Assembly (NCBI RefSeq): GCF_900103585.1
Contig: NZ_FNHV01000003.1
Span: 522,011 to 586,010, forward strand
Direction of reading: 5' to 3'
Source of the DNA: Streptomyces sp. cf386
Lineage (GTDB): Bacteria; Actinomycetota; Actinomycetes; Streptomycetales; Streptomycetaceae
Length of the DNA stretch: 64,000 nucleotides
The notes under the pieces were generated by a model. That model was not told the origin of the DNA. It did not search any database and saw only the letters and a list, made by a program, of their open reading frames with translations. Both the position numbers and the translations under genes were made by a program. Of this stretch, positions 17,123-25,962 are shown in pieces. Numbering within the stretch: position 1 is the first letter of the stretch; each line of letters opens with the position of its first letter.

Positions 17123-18625
17123 GTGTCCCGAACCGAAGTCGACATCGAGCCCGAGAGCGGGCCCCCGCCCGGCGACGACCACTCCTTCTTCGGCCAGCCC
17201 AGAGGCCTGCTCACCCTGTCCGGCCTGGAGGTCTGGGAACGCTTCTCGTTCCTCGGCATGCAGGCCATCCTCGTCCTGTACTTCGCCGACGCGGTCACCT
17301 CCGGCGGAATGGGCATGTCGGCCGGAACCGCCGCCTCCGTCTCCGCCGCCTACGGCACCCTCGTCTACCTGGTCTCCGTCGCCGGCGGCTGGCTCGCCGA
17401 CCGCATCCTCGGCTCGTACCGCGCCGTCCTGTGGGGCGGCATCCTGATCGCCTGCGGCCACTACGCCATGGCGGTGCCGACGGCCGGCATGACCTGGGTG
17501 GGCCTCGGCCTGATCAGCGCGGGCACCGGACTGCTCAAGCCCAACGTCGCCACCATGGTCGGCAAGCTCTACCGCACCGACGACGACCGCCGCGACGCCG
17601 GATTCGCGCTCTACTACATGGCGATCAACATCGGCGCCTTCGCGGGCCCGCTGATCACCGGCTGGCTCGGCGACCACCAGGGCTGGCACTGGGGCTTCTC
17701 CGCGGCGGCGATCGGCATGACGTTCGGCCTCATCCAGTACGTCGTCGACCGCCGGCACCTCGCCGGGCGGAAGCACGCCGCCGAATACGCGCTGGCCCCG
17801 GCTGCCATGCGCCGGGCGGTCCGCCTGATCACCTCGGGCCTGGTCGTCACCACCGCGCTCGCCGTCCTCCTCGCCGCCGCCGGCTGGCTCACCATGGACC
17901 GCTTCGTCGACCTGCTCACCCTCGTCTCGGTGATCGCCCCGGTCGTCTACTTCGCGGTGATGTTCGCCAGCCCACGCGTCACCCCCGAGGAACGCGGCCG
18001 GCTGCGGCCGTACATCGTCCTCTTCCTCGCCTCGACGGTCTTCAACTTCATCCTCTTCCAGGCGTACTCGACGATGATCCTGCTGGCCTCGACGAACGCC
18101 GAGACGGCCATCCTCGGCTTCGACTTCCCCGCCAGTTGGTACGCCTCCGCGCTCGGCGCGTTCGAGGTCGCCCTCGCCCCCGTCGTCGCCGCGCTGTGGG
18201 TCCGTATGGGGCACAGCCAGCCGCACGCGTCCAACAAGATCGCGATCGGCGTCGTCCTCGGCGGCCTGTCCTTCCTGCTGATGGTGGTGCCGACCTCCGG
18301 ACACTCCTCCGACGACTACCTCATGTCCGTCTGGTGGATCGTGGGTTCCTACCTGCTGCTCGGCCTCGGCGACGTCCTCCTGGAGACCTCCGGCATGTCG
18401 GCCACGACCAAGCTCGCCCCGGCCGCCTTCGCCAGCCAGACCATGTCCCTGTGGTTCCTCTCCCTCGCCCTCGCCAACGGCATCCAGGCCCAGACGGTGA
18501 AGCTCTACGACGACGTCTCCAAGCCCGCCTACTTCGGCGTCAACGGCGTGATCGCGGTGGCCGCGGGGCTGGCCGTGATGGCCTCGGCGCGCTGGCTGCG
18601 CCGCACGATGCACCCGGTGCGCTGA
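17123..18625 (+). CDS. POT-family proton-coupled oligopeptide transporter
   Basis: A 500-residue membrane protein with twelve or more helices, importing di- and tripeptides with protons. The N-terminal helix signature is LEVWERFSFLGMQAILVLYF, carrying the ExxER-like WERFSFLGM motif of the family, and FALYYMAINIGAFAGPLITGWLGD is the conserved second POT signature. It starts at GTG 17123 with GGGAAG upstream. It is divergent from the polyprenyl synthase and only 19 bases ahead of the CocE-type hydrolase, so the pair may be one operon handling peptides or peptide-like compounds. Confidence 0.9.
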   Translation: MSRTEVDIEPESGPPPGDDHSFFGQPRGLLTLSGLEVWERFSFLGMQAILVLYFADAVTSGGMGMSAGTAASVSAAYGTLVYLVSVAGGWLADRILGSYRAVLWGGILIACGHYAMAVPTAGMTWVGLGLISAGTGLLKPNVATMVGKLYRTDDDRRDAGFALYYMAINIGAFAGPLITGWLGDHQGWHWGFSAAAIGMTFGLIQYVVDRRHLAGRKHAAEYALAPAAMRRAVRLITSGLVVTTALAVLLAAAGWLTMDRFVDLLTLVSVIAPVVYFAVMFASPRVTPEERGRLRPYIVLFLASTVFNFILFQAYSTMILLASTNAETAILGFDFPASWYASALGAFEVALAPVVAALWVRMGHSQPHASNKIAIGVVLGGLSFLLMVVPTSGHSSDDYLMSVWWIVGSYLLLGLGDVLLETSGMSATTKLAPAAFASQTMSLWFLSLALANGIQAQTVKLYDDVSKPAYFGVNGVIAVAAGLAVMASARWLRRTMHPVR

Positions 18626-18644
18626 CCTGACGGGGGACCCGCTC

Positions 18645-20642
18645 ATGCACATCCGTACGTCCTTCCCCTACGAGACGACTCACGAGGACCTCTGGATCCC
18701 GCTCCCGGACGGGACTCTGCTGTACGCGCGCGTGTGGCGCCCGCTGACCGACGAGCCCGTACCGGCGCTCCTGGAATACCTGCCGTACCGCCTGACCGAC
18801 TGGACCGCGCCCCGTGACCACCAGCGCCACCCCTGGTACGCCGGCCACGGCTATGCCTCCGTGCGCGTGGACATCCGGGGCCACGGCAACAGCGAGGGCA
18901 TGCCCACGGACGAGTACTCGGCGACGGAGCTGGCCGACGGTGTGGAGGTCGTCAACTGGCTGGCTGCCCAGCCCTGGTGCAACGGCCGGGTCGGCATGTT
19001 CGGCATCTCATGGGGCGGCTTCAACTCCCTTCAGATCGCGGCCCTCGCGCCCGAGCCGCTCAAGGCGATCGTCACGGTCTGCTCGACGGACGATCGCTAT
19101 GACAACGACGTGCACTACATGGGAGGTTCCGTCCTGGCGGTAGACATGCACGCCTGGGCGTCGACGATGCTCGCCTTCGTCTCCCGGCCGCCGGATCCGC
19201 AGCACGTCGGCGAGGCCTGGCGCGACATGTGGCTGGGGCGTCTGGAGTCCGTGGACCCGTTCATCCACACCTGGCTGAACCACCAGACCCGCGACGACTA
19301 CTGGCGCCAGGGCAGCGTCTGCGAGGACTACGGCGCGATCGACGCCGCCGTCCTGGCAGTGGGCGGCTGGCACGACCCGTACCGCGACACCGTCCTGCGC
19401 CTCGTGGAGCACCTGCCCACGGACCGCGTCCGCGGCCTGATCGGCCCCTGGTCGCACCAGTACCCCGACCGCGGTCTGCCGCCGGGCCCGGCGATCGGCT
19501 TCCTCCAGGAGACGCTGCGCTGGTGGGACCACTGGCTGAAGGGCAAGGACACCGGCGTCATGTCCGAGCCCCTGCTGCGCGCGTACGTCAGCGACTCGCA
19601 CCGCCCGGCCACGGTGTACCCCGAGCTGCCCGGGCGCTGGGTCGGCGAGCCGGCCTGGCCCTCGCCCCATGTGCGCGGCATGACGTACGCCTTCCAGGGC
19701 GCCCCCGCCCTCGTCCGCTCCCCCATGCACACCGGCCTCGACGCCGGCCGTTTCTTCCCCTTCGGCAACGACGCCGACCTGCCGCCCGACCAGCGGGAGG
19801 AAGACGGGCGGTCGGCCTGCTTCGAGTTCGAAGTGGGCGAGGAGACCTGGGTGTTGGGGCGGCCGAAGGTGCGGCTGCGGCTGACGTCGGAGGTGCCGCG
19901 CGGGCAGGTCGTCGCCCGACTGTGCGACGTGGCGCCCGACGGCTCCTCGACCCTGGTCACGCGGGGCGTGCTGAACCTGTCGGCACGCCACGGTCGGGAC
20001 CGTGCGGTGCCGTGGGAGCCGGGGGCCACCGAGGACGTGACCTTCGAGCTGAACGGCATCGGCCATGTCTTCCCACCCGGCCACCGCATCCGTCTCGCCG
20101 TCTCCTCCGCGTACTGGCCGTGGATCTGGCCCCAGCCCGACTCGTCGGCGGGCTTCACCCTGGAACCGGCGAGCAGTTCCCTGGAACTTCCGGTACGCGC
20201 ACGTGCGTTGGACGAGAAGGCGATCGTCTTCGAGGAACCGGAGCAGGCGGAGCCGCTCGGCGTGAACACCCCCATCACGCTGGACGAACCGCGCCCCGAG
20301 CGGCTCGTCGTACGGGACGTGGCCAAGGGCGAGTGGCGTCTGGAGGTCGACCCTCGCTACGGCGGCACGCGCGTGTACCCCGACGGTCTGGAGTTCACCG
20401 AGGACGCGCTGGAGACGTACACGATCAACGAGTCGGACCCCCTGTCGGCCCGCACCCGCTCGGACTGGTCGATCCGCCTGCACCGCCCGGAGCTGGCGTG
20501 GGACGTCACCGTGCGCACGCGCTCGGAGATCAGCTGCGACCGGGAGCACTTCGTCACCTCCAACGAGGTGATCTGCCTGGAGGGCCAAGAGGTACTTTTC
20601 CACCGGACATGGGAGAAACGGACTCCACGGACAGCCGGTTAA
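18645..20642 (+). CDS. CocE/NonD family (X-Pro dipeptidyl-peptidase S15 type) hydrolase
   Basis: A 665-residue serine hydrolase. The nucleophile is Ser122 in GISWGGF, with Asp244 (GGWHDPYRD) and His271 (GPWSHQYPD) completing the triad, as in cocaine esterase and Xaa-Pro peptidases. The alpha/beta-hydrolase core ends near residue 300; the C-terminal jelly-roll (about 390-560) ends the usual family layout, and about 100 extra residues follow. No signal peptide is seen, so it is probably cytosolic. Closeness to the peptide transporter suggests acyl- or prolyl-peptide hydrolysis, but glutaryl-acylase activity is also known in this family. Confidence 0.85.
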   Translation: MHIRTSFPYETTHEDLWIPLPDGTLLYARVWRPLTDEPVPALLEYLPYRLTDWTAPRDHQRHPWYAGHGYASVRVDIRGHGNSEGMPTDEYSATELADGVEVVNWLAAQPWCNGRVGMFGISWGGFNSLQIAALAPEPLKAIVTVCSTDDRYDNDVHYMGGSVLAVDMHAWASTMLAFVSRPPDPQHVGEAWRDMWLGRLESVDPFIHTWLNHQTRDDYWRQGSVCEDYGAIDAAVLAVGGWHDPYRDTVLRLVEHLPTDRVRGLIGPWSHQYPDRGLPPGPAIGFLQETLRWWDHWLKGKDTGVMSEPLLRAYVSDSHRPATVYPELPGRWVGEPAWPSPHVRGMTYAFQGAPALVRSPMHTGLDAGRFFPFGNDADLPPDQREEDGRSACFEFEVGEETWVLGRPKVRLRLTSEVPRGQVVARLCDVAPDGSSTLVTRGVLNLSARHGRDRAVPWEPGATEDVTFELNGIGHVFPPGHRIRLAVSSAYWPWIWPQPDSSAGFTLEPASSSLELPVRARALDEKAIVFEEPEQAEPLGVNTPITLDEPRPERLVVRDVAKGEWRLEVDPRYGGTRVYPDGLEFTEDALETYTINESDPLSARTRSDWSIRLHRPELAWDVTVRTRSEISCDREHFVTSNEVICLEGQEVLFHRTWEKRTPRTAG

Positions 20643-20943
20643 GCGCGAGTTGGAGCCATTGCCCGATTTGCCGCTCTTGTGGATGCCAGTGAGTTGAGTC
20701 ACGCAGCCCCGGCCGCACACCCGACCCGGCACCCCACGTCCCTCCTTGCGCCAAGCGCAAGTTGAGGGGTTGGCAACCGCAAAGGATCAAGCGCCCCATA
20801 CGCACCAGACCATGGTCAAACGGCATGACAGGGGCTACGGCACTTGTTCCGGGCATGTGCTCTCGCATACGTTCCCGCTCGTCGGGCGGACGCCGAATCC
20901 TGCCGCCGCCCGAGTCACCCACCGACTCACTCACTCACGCACG
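20643..20943. other. Intergenic region with terminator hairpin, upstream of riboswitch
   Basis: No gene is seen here. A hairpin at 20741-20767 (separate entry) probably ends the CocE transcript. The promoter of the LysM gene must lie between about 20770 and 20940; I see no convincing -10/-35 pair. Confidence 0.5.
20741..20767 (+). terminator. Hairpin after the CocE-type hydrolase gene
   Basis: CTTGCGC (20745-20751) pairs perfectly with GCGCAAG (20755-20761) around a CAA loop; CCTC/GAGG (20741-20744, 20764-20767) extends the stem past a TT bulge. It lies 98 bases downstream of the stop at 20642. Confidence 0.6.
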
Positions 20944-21092
20944 GCAGGAGCGGGGGACCCAGGTAAGTCGCCGAACCGGCCGCCTCGATGGCGCGTCGGC
21001 ACGGCTCGGGGTTAAGTCGCGCTGCCACCCGGCGGCACGACCGGGCACCTCCCCGCCCGAACCCGACAGCTCACCTCGCAGGCGTCGGAGAG
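20944..21092 (+). ncRNA. ydaO/yuaA c-di-AMP riboswitch
   Basis: The leader carries the conserved pieces of the ydaO class in order: GGGGGACCCAGGTAAGTCG (about 20952-20970), GGGGTTAAGTCG (about 21008-21019), and a 3' block from about 21054 containing CGAACCCGACAGCTCACC and then the closing GGCGTCGG (to 21088). It lies directly ahead of a LysM cell-wall hydrolase, the best-known target class of this riboswitch in Streptomyces (rpfA and swl genes). In that system c-di-AMP binding lowers expression. I could not fold it by computer; a covariance-model search would be decisive. Confidence 0.8.
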
Positions 21093-21102
21093 GAACAGCG
21101 CC

Positions 21103-21843
21103 ATGCCCCGAGGCAAGCACCGCCGCCCCCGCACCACCCCGCTCACCCGCCACATCATCGCCGCCGGCACCGGCACCGCCGCCCTCGCCCTCCCGCTCCT
21201 GAGCGCGACCACCGCGAGCGCCGCAGAGCCGGCCCAGGCTCCCGCCCCGGCCAAGGTCGGGTCCGTCACGTACACCACGAAAAAGGGCGACTCGCTCTAC
21301 GGCATCGCGGACCGGTACGACGCCCAGGGCGGCTGGAAGCAGCTCTACAAGGACAACCGCAAGGCCATCGGCGACAACCCCCGGCTGATCCACCCGGGCC
21401 TCGACCTGAAGGTCCGCGCGACGAAGAAGGCGAGCACGGCGGCCAGCACCGCCGACAAGGCGTCCACGCCCGCCAAGAAGTCCTCCGTTGCCCAGGCGAC
21501 CCAGTCCTCCGTGAAGTCCTTCCCGAACAACCTCGACGGCTGGATCCGCAATGCGCTGCACATCATGGCGCAAAACGGAATTCCGGGATCGTACGAGGGC
21601 ATTCACCGCAACATCATGCGCGAGTCCTCCGGCAACCCGACCGCCATCAACAACTGGGACTCCAACGCCGCTGCGGGCACCCCGTCCAAGGGCCTCCTCC
21701 AGGTCATCGACCCGACCTTCGCCTCGTATCACGTGCCGGGGACGGTGTACGACCCCTTCGACCCGGTCGCGAACATCGTGGCCGCGTGCAACTACGCGGC
21801 CGCGCGGTACGGCTCGATCGACAACGTGAACGGGCCTTACTAG
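21103..21843 (+). CDS. Secreted LysM domain and lytic transglycosylase-like hydrolase
   Basis: A 246-residue exported cell-wall enzyme. The signal peptide ends near ATTASA at residue 40. A LysM domain (about 56-105, KKGDSLYGIADRY) binds peptidoglycan, a Lys/Ala/Ser linker follows, and residues about 145-246 form a transglycosylase SLT-like domain with catalytic Glu174 in IMRESSGNP and the GLLQVIDPTF motif. It should cleave glycan strands outside the membrane. Expression is probably set by the c-di-AMP riboswitch in its leader. It is convergent with the HAD gene, with 31 bases between the stops. Confidence 0.9.
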   Translation: MPRGKHRRPRTTPLTRHIIAAGTGTAALALPLLSATTASAAEPAQAPAPAKVGSVTYTTKKGDSLYGIADRYDAQGGWKQLYKDNRKAIGDNPRLIHPGLDLKVRATKKASTAASTADKASTPAKKSSVAQATQSSVKSFPNNLDGWIRNALHIMAQNGIPGSYEGIHRNIMRESSGNPTAINNWDSNAAAGTPSKGLLQVIDPTFASYHVPGTVYDPFDPVANIVAACNYAAARYGSIDNVNGPY

Positions 21844-21874
21844 ACAAAGAGCAGCATTCGCCGATTAACGACTC

Positions 21875-22705
21875 CTACTGGATGAAATCGGCCAGTATGC
21901 CGGTGAACAGTCGCTCGAGGACGACGGCGATGCCGTCGTCCTCGTTCGACAGGGTGATCTCGTCGGCGACCGCCTTGAGTTCGGGGTGCGCGTTGGCCAT
22001 CGCGACCCCGCGAGCGGCCCAGTCGAACATGGGGATGTCGTTGGGCATGTCCCCGAAGGCGATGGTCTCGTGCGCGCCGAGGCCGAGATGCTCGGCCGCG
22101 AGCGCCAGACCGGTCGCCTTGGTGATGCCGCATGGCTGGAGTTCGACGGTCCCGGGCCCGGACATGGTGACCGTGGCGAGGGAGCCCACCACCGAGCGCG
22201 CCGTCGCCGCCAACTCGTCGTCCGAGAGGCTGGGATGGCGCAGCAGCACCTTGCTGATCGGCTCGCACCACAGGTCGTCGCGATGCTGGACGCGCACGGC
22301 GGGCAGGGTGGGGTGGGGCATCAGATATCCGGGCTCGATGAGCGTGAGGCCGTCGACGCCGTCCTGGTCGACGGCCGCGTACACCTGCCCCACCTCGGCC
22401 TCGATCTTGCCGAGCGCGGTCTCCGCCAACTCCCGGTCCAGGGTGACGGACCACAGCAGACGGTCCGCGCCGGCGTCGTACAACTGCGCGCCCTGTCCGC
22501 ACACCGCGAGCCCCGTGCTGCCCAGGGCGTCGAGGAGCGGTCGCACTCTGGGCGCCGGCCGTCCCGTCACGACGAGGTGCTGTGCACCGGCCGCCGCCAC
22601 CAGCGCGAGCGCGTCGATGGACCGGTCCGAGAGCGTGTCGTCGCCTCGGAGCAGCGTCCCGTCCAGGTCAGTGGCGATGAGTGAATATGCGATAGGTGCG
22701 GCCAT
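21875..22705 (-). CDS. Cof-type HAD-family phosphatase
   Basis: A 276-residue phosphatase of haloacid dehalogenase subfamily IIB. DLDGTL at residues 13-18 is motif I (nucleophile Asp13, acid/base Asp15), VVTGR is motif II, and GDMPNDIPMFD is motif IV; the Lys of motif III is in GITKATGL. A C2-type cap lies between motifs II and III. These enzymes dephosphorylate sugar phosphates or nucleotide cofactors; the substrate here is unknown. The gene stands alone between a riboswitch-controlled hydrolase and an AhpD-like gene. Confidence 0.9.
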   Translation of the reverse strand: MAAPIAYSLIATDLDGTLLRGDDTLSDRSIDALALVAAAGAQHLVVTGRPAPRVRPLLDALGSTGLAVCGQGAQLYDAGADRLLWSVTLDRELAETALGKIEAEVGQVYAAVDQDGVDGLTLIEPGYLMPHPTLPAVRVQHRDDLWCEPISKVLLRHPSLSDDELAATARSVVGSLATVTMSGPGTVELQPCGITKATGLALAAEHLGLGAHETIAFGDMPNDIPMFDWAARGVAMANAHPELKAVADEITLSNEDDGIAVVLERLFTGILADFIQ

Positions 22706-22873
22706 GATCAGAGAATACGGACAGGACGCCCCATCGACTCGACGCGAACCGGACGGCTGCTGTGTTCACATGTGTTGACTCCTGTTCCGGTTGCGGTTCT
22801 CGTTCCGCTTCTGCCCCCGGCCCTGTCCCCCGTTCCGCTTCCAGGTGACAACTTCCTTCCGCTTGTGGCGATT

Positions 22874-23335
22874 TCACCCCCACGTGGTGCCCGCGGGCTC
22901 CTTGATGGTGGTGTTGATTCGGTTGAACATGTTGGTGACGGCGATGGTGAGGATCAACGCCGAAAGCTCCTTCTCGTCGAAGTGGTCGGCCACTTCGTCC
23001 CACAACGCGTCCGGCACCGACTCGTGCGAACGGTCCGCGAGCCGCGTCATCGCCTCGGTCAGCTGCAACGCGGCCCGCTCTGCCTCGGTGAACCAGGGCG
23101 CCTCGCGCCAGGCCGAGACCGAGTCGATCCGCTCGTCGCTCGCCCCCGCCTTGCGCAGATTGGTCGTGTGGCCGTGCACGCAGGCGCCGCACCCGTTGAT
23201 CTGGCTGGCGCGCAGCCCGACGATCTCGGCCAGCTCCTGCGACAGGCCTCCCTCCCCGATCGCTTGGAAGAGGGTGCCGATCCCCTTCATGGCGCCGGAG
23301 AGGACGTACGCCGGGTTGGTCATCCGTGCCTGCAT
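22874..23335 (-). CDS. AhpD-like / carboxymuconolactone decarboxylase family protein
   Basis: A 153-residue all-helical protein. NGCGACVHGH at residues 47-56 holds the CxxC pair (Cys49, Cys52) and the conserved His of alkylhydroperoxidase AhpD-like proteins, which reduce peroxides with thiol relay partners. The pattern ALQLTEAMTRLAD and the tail TNMFNRINTTIKEP are typical. Met at 23335 is chosen because AGGAGG lies eight bases upstream; a longer frame has no such site. It is divergent from fahA across a palindrome. True physiological reductant unknown. Confidence 0.85.
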   Translation of the reverse strand: MQARMTNPAYVLSGAMKGIGTLFQAIGEGGLSQELAEIVGLRASQINGCGACVHGHTTNLRKAGASDERIDSVSAWREAPWFTEAERAALQLTEAMTRLADRSHESVPDALWDEVADHFDEKELSALILTIAVTNMFNRINTTIKEPAGTTWG

Positions 23336-23473
23336 GATTCCCGCCTCCTGGGTGAGTGCTTCCGTCTTCACTGCACTGACGAAGCGGAGAAGCCAGATGT
23401 GACCGCAGTGCGGCGACCTGGTGATTCGCCGGCTCGGCGACGCAGAACTCCGCACTGCCCAAGACAGGCGACT

Positions 23474-23488
23474 CACACGTAACGTGTG
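23474..23488. promoter_or_regulatory. Perfect 15-bp inverted repeat in the ahpD-like/fahA divergent region
   Basis: CACACGT (23474-23480) and ACGTGTG (23482-23488) are perfect inverted arms around a single A. It lies about 54-68 bases ahead of the fahA start and between two divergent genes, a typical repressor site. The regulator is not encoded next to it. Confidence 0.5.
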
Positions 23489-23541
23489 GCCCGAACACAT
23501 GGCAATGGCATACGGAGCGGATGAGAGTGAGGCAGCACCCC

Positions 23542-24762
23542 ATGCCCCCCTTCGATCTCCCCGAGGGCGACCCCTTCGGCACGCACAACCTTCCGTACGG
23601 CGTCTTCTCCCTCCCCGGCTCGGACTCCGCGCGCAGGGTCGGCGTCCGGCTCGGCGACCACGTCCTCGACGCGGGCAAGGCGGCCTACGTGCTGGGCTCG
23701 CCGTACGCCCCGCTGCTCGCGCAGGACACCCTGAACCCGCTGCTCGCCGCCGGCCGCACCACCTGGTCGGACGTGCGGCGCGCCCTGACGGCATGGGTGA
23801 CGGTGCCGGCGCACCAGGAGGCCATCGCGGACCTCCTCCATCCGCTGTCGTCGGTGACCCTGCACCTCCCCTTCGAGGTCGCTGACTACGTCGACTTCTA
23901 CGCCTCCGAGAACCACGCCCGGAACGTCGGCCAGATCTTCCGCCCCGACGCCGCGGACTCCCTGACCCCCAACTGGAAGCACCTGCCGATCGGTTACCAC
24001 GGCCGCTCCGGCACAGTCGTGGTCTCCGACACGGATGTCGTGCGGCCCTCCGGCCAGCGCAAGGCCCCCACCGACCCGGCACCGCTCTTCGGCCCGTCGG
24101 TCCGCCTCGACATCGAGGCCGAGGTCGGCTTCGTGGTCGGCGTCCCGTCGGAGATGGGCCAACCGGTGGCACTGGGCGACTTCCGCGAACACGTCTTCGG
24201 CCTGTGCCTGCTCAACGACTGGTCGGCACGCGACCTCCAGGCCTGGGAGTACGTCCCCCTCGGCCCGTTCCTCGGCAAGTCCTTCGCCACCTCGGTGTCG
24301 GCGTGGATCACCCCGCTGGACGCGCTGGAGGAGGCCCGGGTGGCACCCCCTGAGCGGACGCACCCCCTGCTGCCGTACCTGGACGACTCCGACCCCTCAG
24401 CGGAACCCGGCGGCTACGACCTGCGTATCTCCGTGGCCATCAACGGCCACGTCGTCTCCGAGCCTCCCTTCTCCACCATGTACTGGACGGCCGCCCAGCA
24501 ACTCGCGCACATGACCGTGAACGGCGCCTCGTTGCGCACCGGCGACCTGTACGGCTCCGGCACGGTGAGCGGCCCGACGGAAGCCGAGCGCGGATCACTG
24601 CTGGAGCTGACCTGGAACGGCCGGGACGCTCTTGAACTCCCCGACGGCAAGCGGACGTTCCTGGAGGACGGCGACGTGGTGACACTGTCCGCCTGGGCTC
24701 CGGGGCAGGGTGGGGTTCGAGTGGGGCTGGGTGAGGTCACGGGGCGGGTCGCGGCAGGGTGA
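23542..24762 (+). CDS. fahA: Fumarylacetoacetase
   Basis: A 406-residue enzyme that hydrolyses 4-fumarylacetoacetate to fumarate and acetoacetate, the last step of tyrosine breakdown via homogentisate. PEGDPFGTHNLPYGVFS near the N-terminus opens the small SH3-like domain; DFYASENHARNVGQIFRP and WKHLPIGYHGRSGTVV carry the metal and catalytic residues, and LNDWSARDLQAWEYVPLGPF is the strongly conserved active-site segment. Length is normal for the family. The Met at 23542 matches the usual protein start; an ATG at 23521 is possible but gives seven unlikely extra residues. Confidence 0.95.
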   Translation: MPPFDLPEGDPFGTHNLPYGVFSLPGSDSARRVGVRLGDHVLDAGKAAYVLGSPYAPLLAQDTLNPLLAAGRTTWSDVRRALTAWVTVPAHQEAIADLLHPLSSVTLHLPFEVADYVDFYASENHARNVGQIFRPDAADSLTPNWKHLPIGYHGRSGTVVVSDTDVVRPSGQRKAPTDPAPLFGPSVRLDIEAEVGFVVGVPSEMGQPVALGDFREHVFGLCLLNDWSARDLQAWEYVPLGPFLGKSFATSVSAWITPLDALEEARVAPPERTHPLLPYLDDSDPSAEPGGYDLRISVAINGHVVSEPPFSTMYWTAAQQLAHMTVNGASLRTGDLYGSGTVSGPTEAERGSLLELTWNGRDALELPDGKRTFLEDGDVVTLSAWAPGQGGVRVGLGEVTGRVAAG

Positions 24763-25023
24763 CGCCGGGAGTTCGGTCCGGCCGGCGGCGTCCGCGGTCC
24801 AACCAATGGCTCCCGTCCGGCGGTTCGCGGCCGGGGCACGGAGGCTGCGCGGGTCGGTGACCGGCCCGGCGGCGGGCATTCGGTGAGTCTTTCCCCCTGA
24901 CTCCTGCGTTGGTCACCGTCATACTGGCTGGCGGTGGGCAGCGAGCCGCAGCCTGTTTTCGTGGCCCACCGCCCCGCACAGCCGCCCCCGCACCTTCCCT
25001 GACCAGGATCCGGAGCCCTTGGC

Positions 25024-25962
25024 ATGACCGTCTGCCTGCTCCTGTTGAGCGTCGTCGCCCTGACGGCCGCCGTACCCGTACCGCGAGCGCTGACCCGGGC
25101 GACCTGGCCCGAACGAGAACCCGTGGTCGCGCTCTGGGTATGGCAGTGCCTGGTCGCCGCCGTCCTACTGTGTTGCCTGACGGCCCTGGCCCTGGGCACT
25201 GCGGCCGTCTTCGGCACGGTGCGCGCCCAGCTCTTCGCTCCCGCGCCGCCGTCGGTGACGGAGGCGTACGACCTCTCGGCCGCGCCGGCCTGGGCCGCCG
25301 CGCTCAGCGTGCTGCTCGCCTCCGGTGCGGCATGGACGACCGCGATGCTGGCCCGGGAGCTCGTCGAGGCGCGCCGGCGACGCGGCCAGGCCAGGGCCCA
25401 CCTGCGGGAACGCGCCCCCGACCTGCCGGCCGGCCTGGGTTCGGCCCGCGGCCCGCTCCTGGTGCTGGAGGACGAGTACCCGGACGCCTGGTGGATGCCC
25501 GGCAGCCCGCCCCAGCTGATCGTCACCACGGGCGCCCTGCACCGCCTGACCGACCACCAGCTCGACGCCGTCCTCACCCATGAGCGTGGCCACGCCCAAG
25601 CCCGCCACGATTGGCTGCTGCACCTCTCCACCGCGCTTGCCACCGGCTTCCCCCGCATCCCGTTGTTCGCCCATTTCTGCGACCAGACCCACCGCCTGGT
25701 CGAACTCGCCGCCGACGACACCGCGTCCCGTCGCTGCGGTCACCTCACGACGGCCCTGGCCCTGATCGAGCTCAACCAGCACCGGGGCGTTCTCTCCTGC
25801 TCCTCCACCAACCGCCTCCTGGGCGAACGCGTCAACCGCCTCCTCCAGCCCCCACCCCGCCTGGGCCGCCGCCACCGAGCCCTCACCACGGCCCTGGCAG
25901 CACTGGTGCCACTGCTCCCCCTCCTGATCACGTTCGCACCGGGACTCACGGCACTGGGCTGA
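25024..25962 (+). CDS. M56-family (BlaR1/MecR1-like) membrane metallopeptidase
   Basis: A 312-residue membrane protein. Helices lie at about residues 2-20, 35-65, 88-110 and at the C-terminus (about 285-310). The zinc site HERGH is at 186-190, with Glu187 as catalytic base and the third ligand probably in VELAADDTA. In BlaR1/MecR1 such domains cleave a BlaI-type repressor. No BlaI-like gene lies beside it here, and no beta-lactam sensor domain is present. The 261-base stretch upstream (24763-25023) holds no gene I can support. Confidence 0.85.
   Translation: MTVCLLLLSVVALTAAVPVPRALTRATWPEREPVVALWVWQCLVAAVLLCCLTALALGTAAVFGTVRAQLFAPAPPSVTEAYDLSAAPAWAAALSVLLASGAAWTTAMLARELVEARRRRGQARAHLRERAPDLPAGLGSARGPLLVLEDEYPDAWWMPGSPPQLIVTTGALHRLTDHQLDAVLTHERGHAQARHDWLLHLSTALATGFPRIPLFAHFCDQTHRLVELAADDTASRRCGHLTTALALIELNQHRGVLSCSSTNRLLGERVNRLLQPPPRLGRRHRALTTALAALVPLLPLLITFAPGLTALG

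Noticed and set aside
17012..18652. Long minus-strand ORF opposite the POT transporter
   Set aside because: It is antisense to a clear membrane transporter, has a charged low-complexity translation typical of the reverse frame of high-GC genes, and has no domain.
22874..23480. Longer start for the AhpD-like protein
   Set aside because: The upstream frame is Arg/Pro-rich and antisense-like to the fahA region; the AGGAGG site supports the start at 23335.
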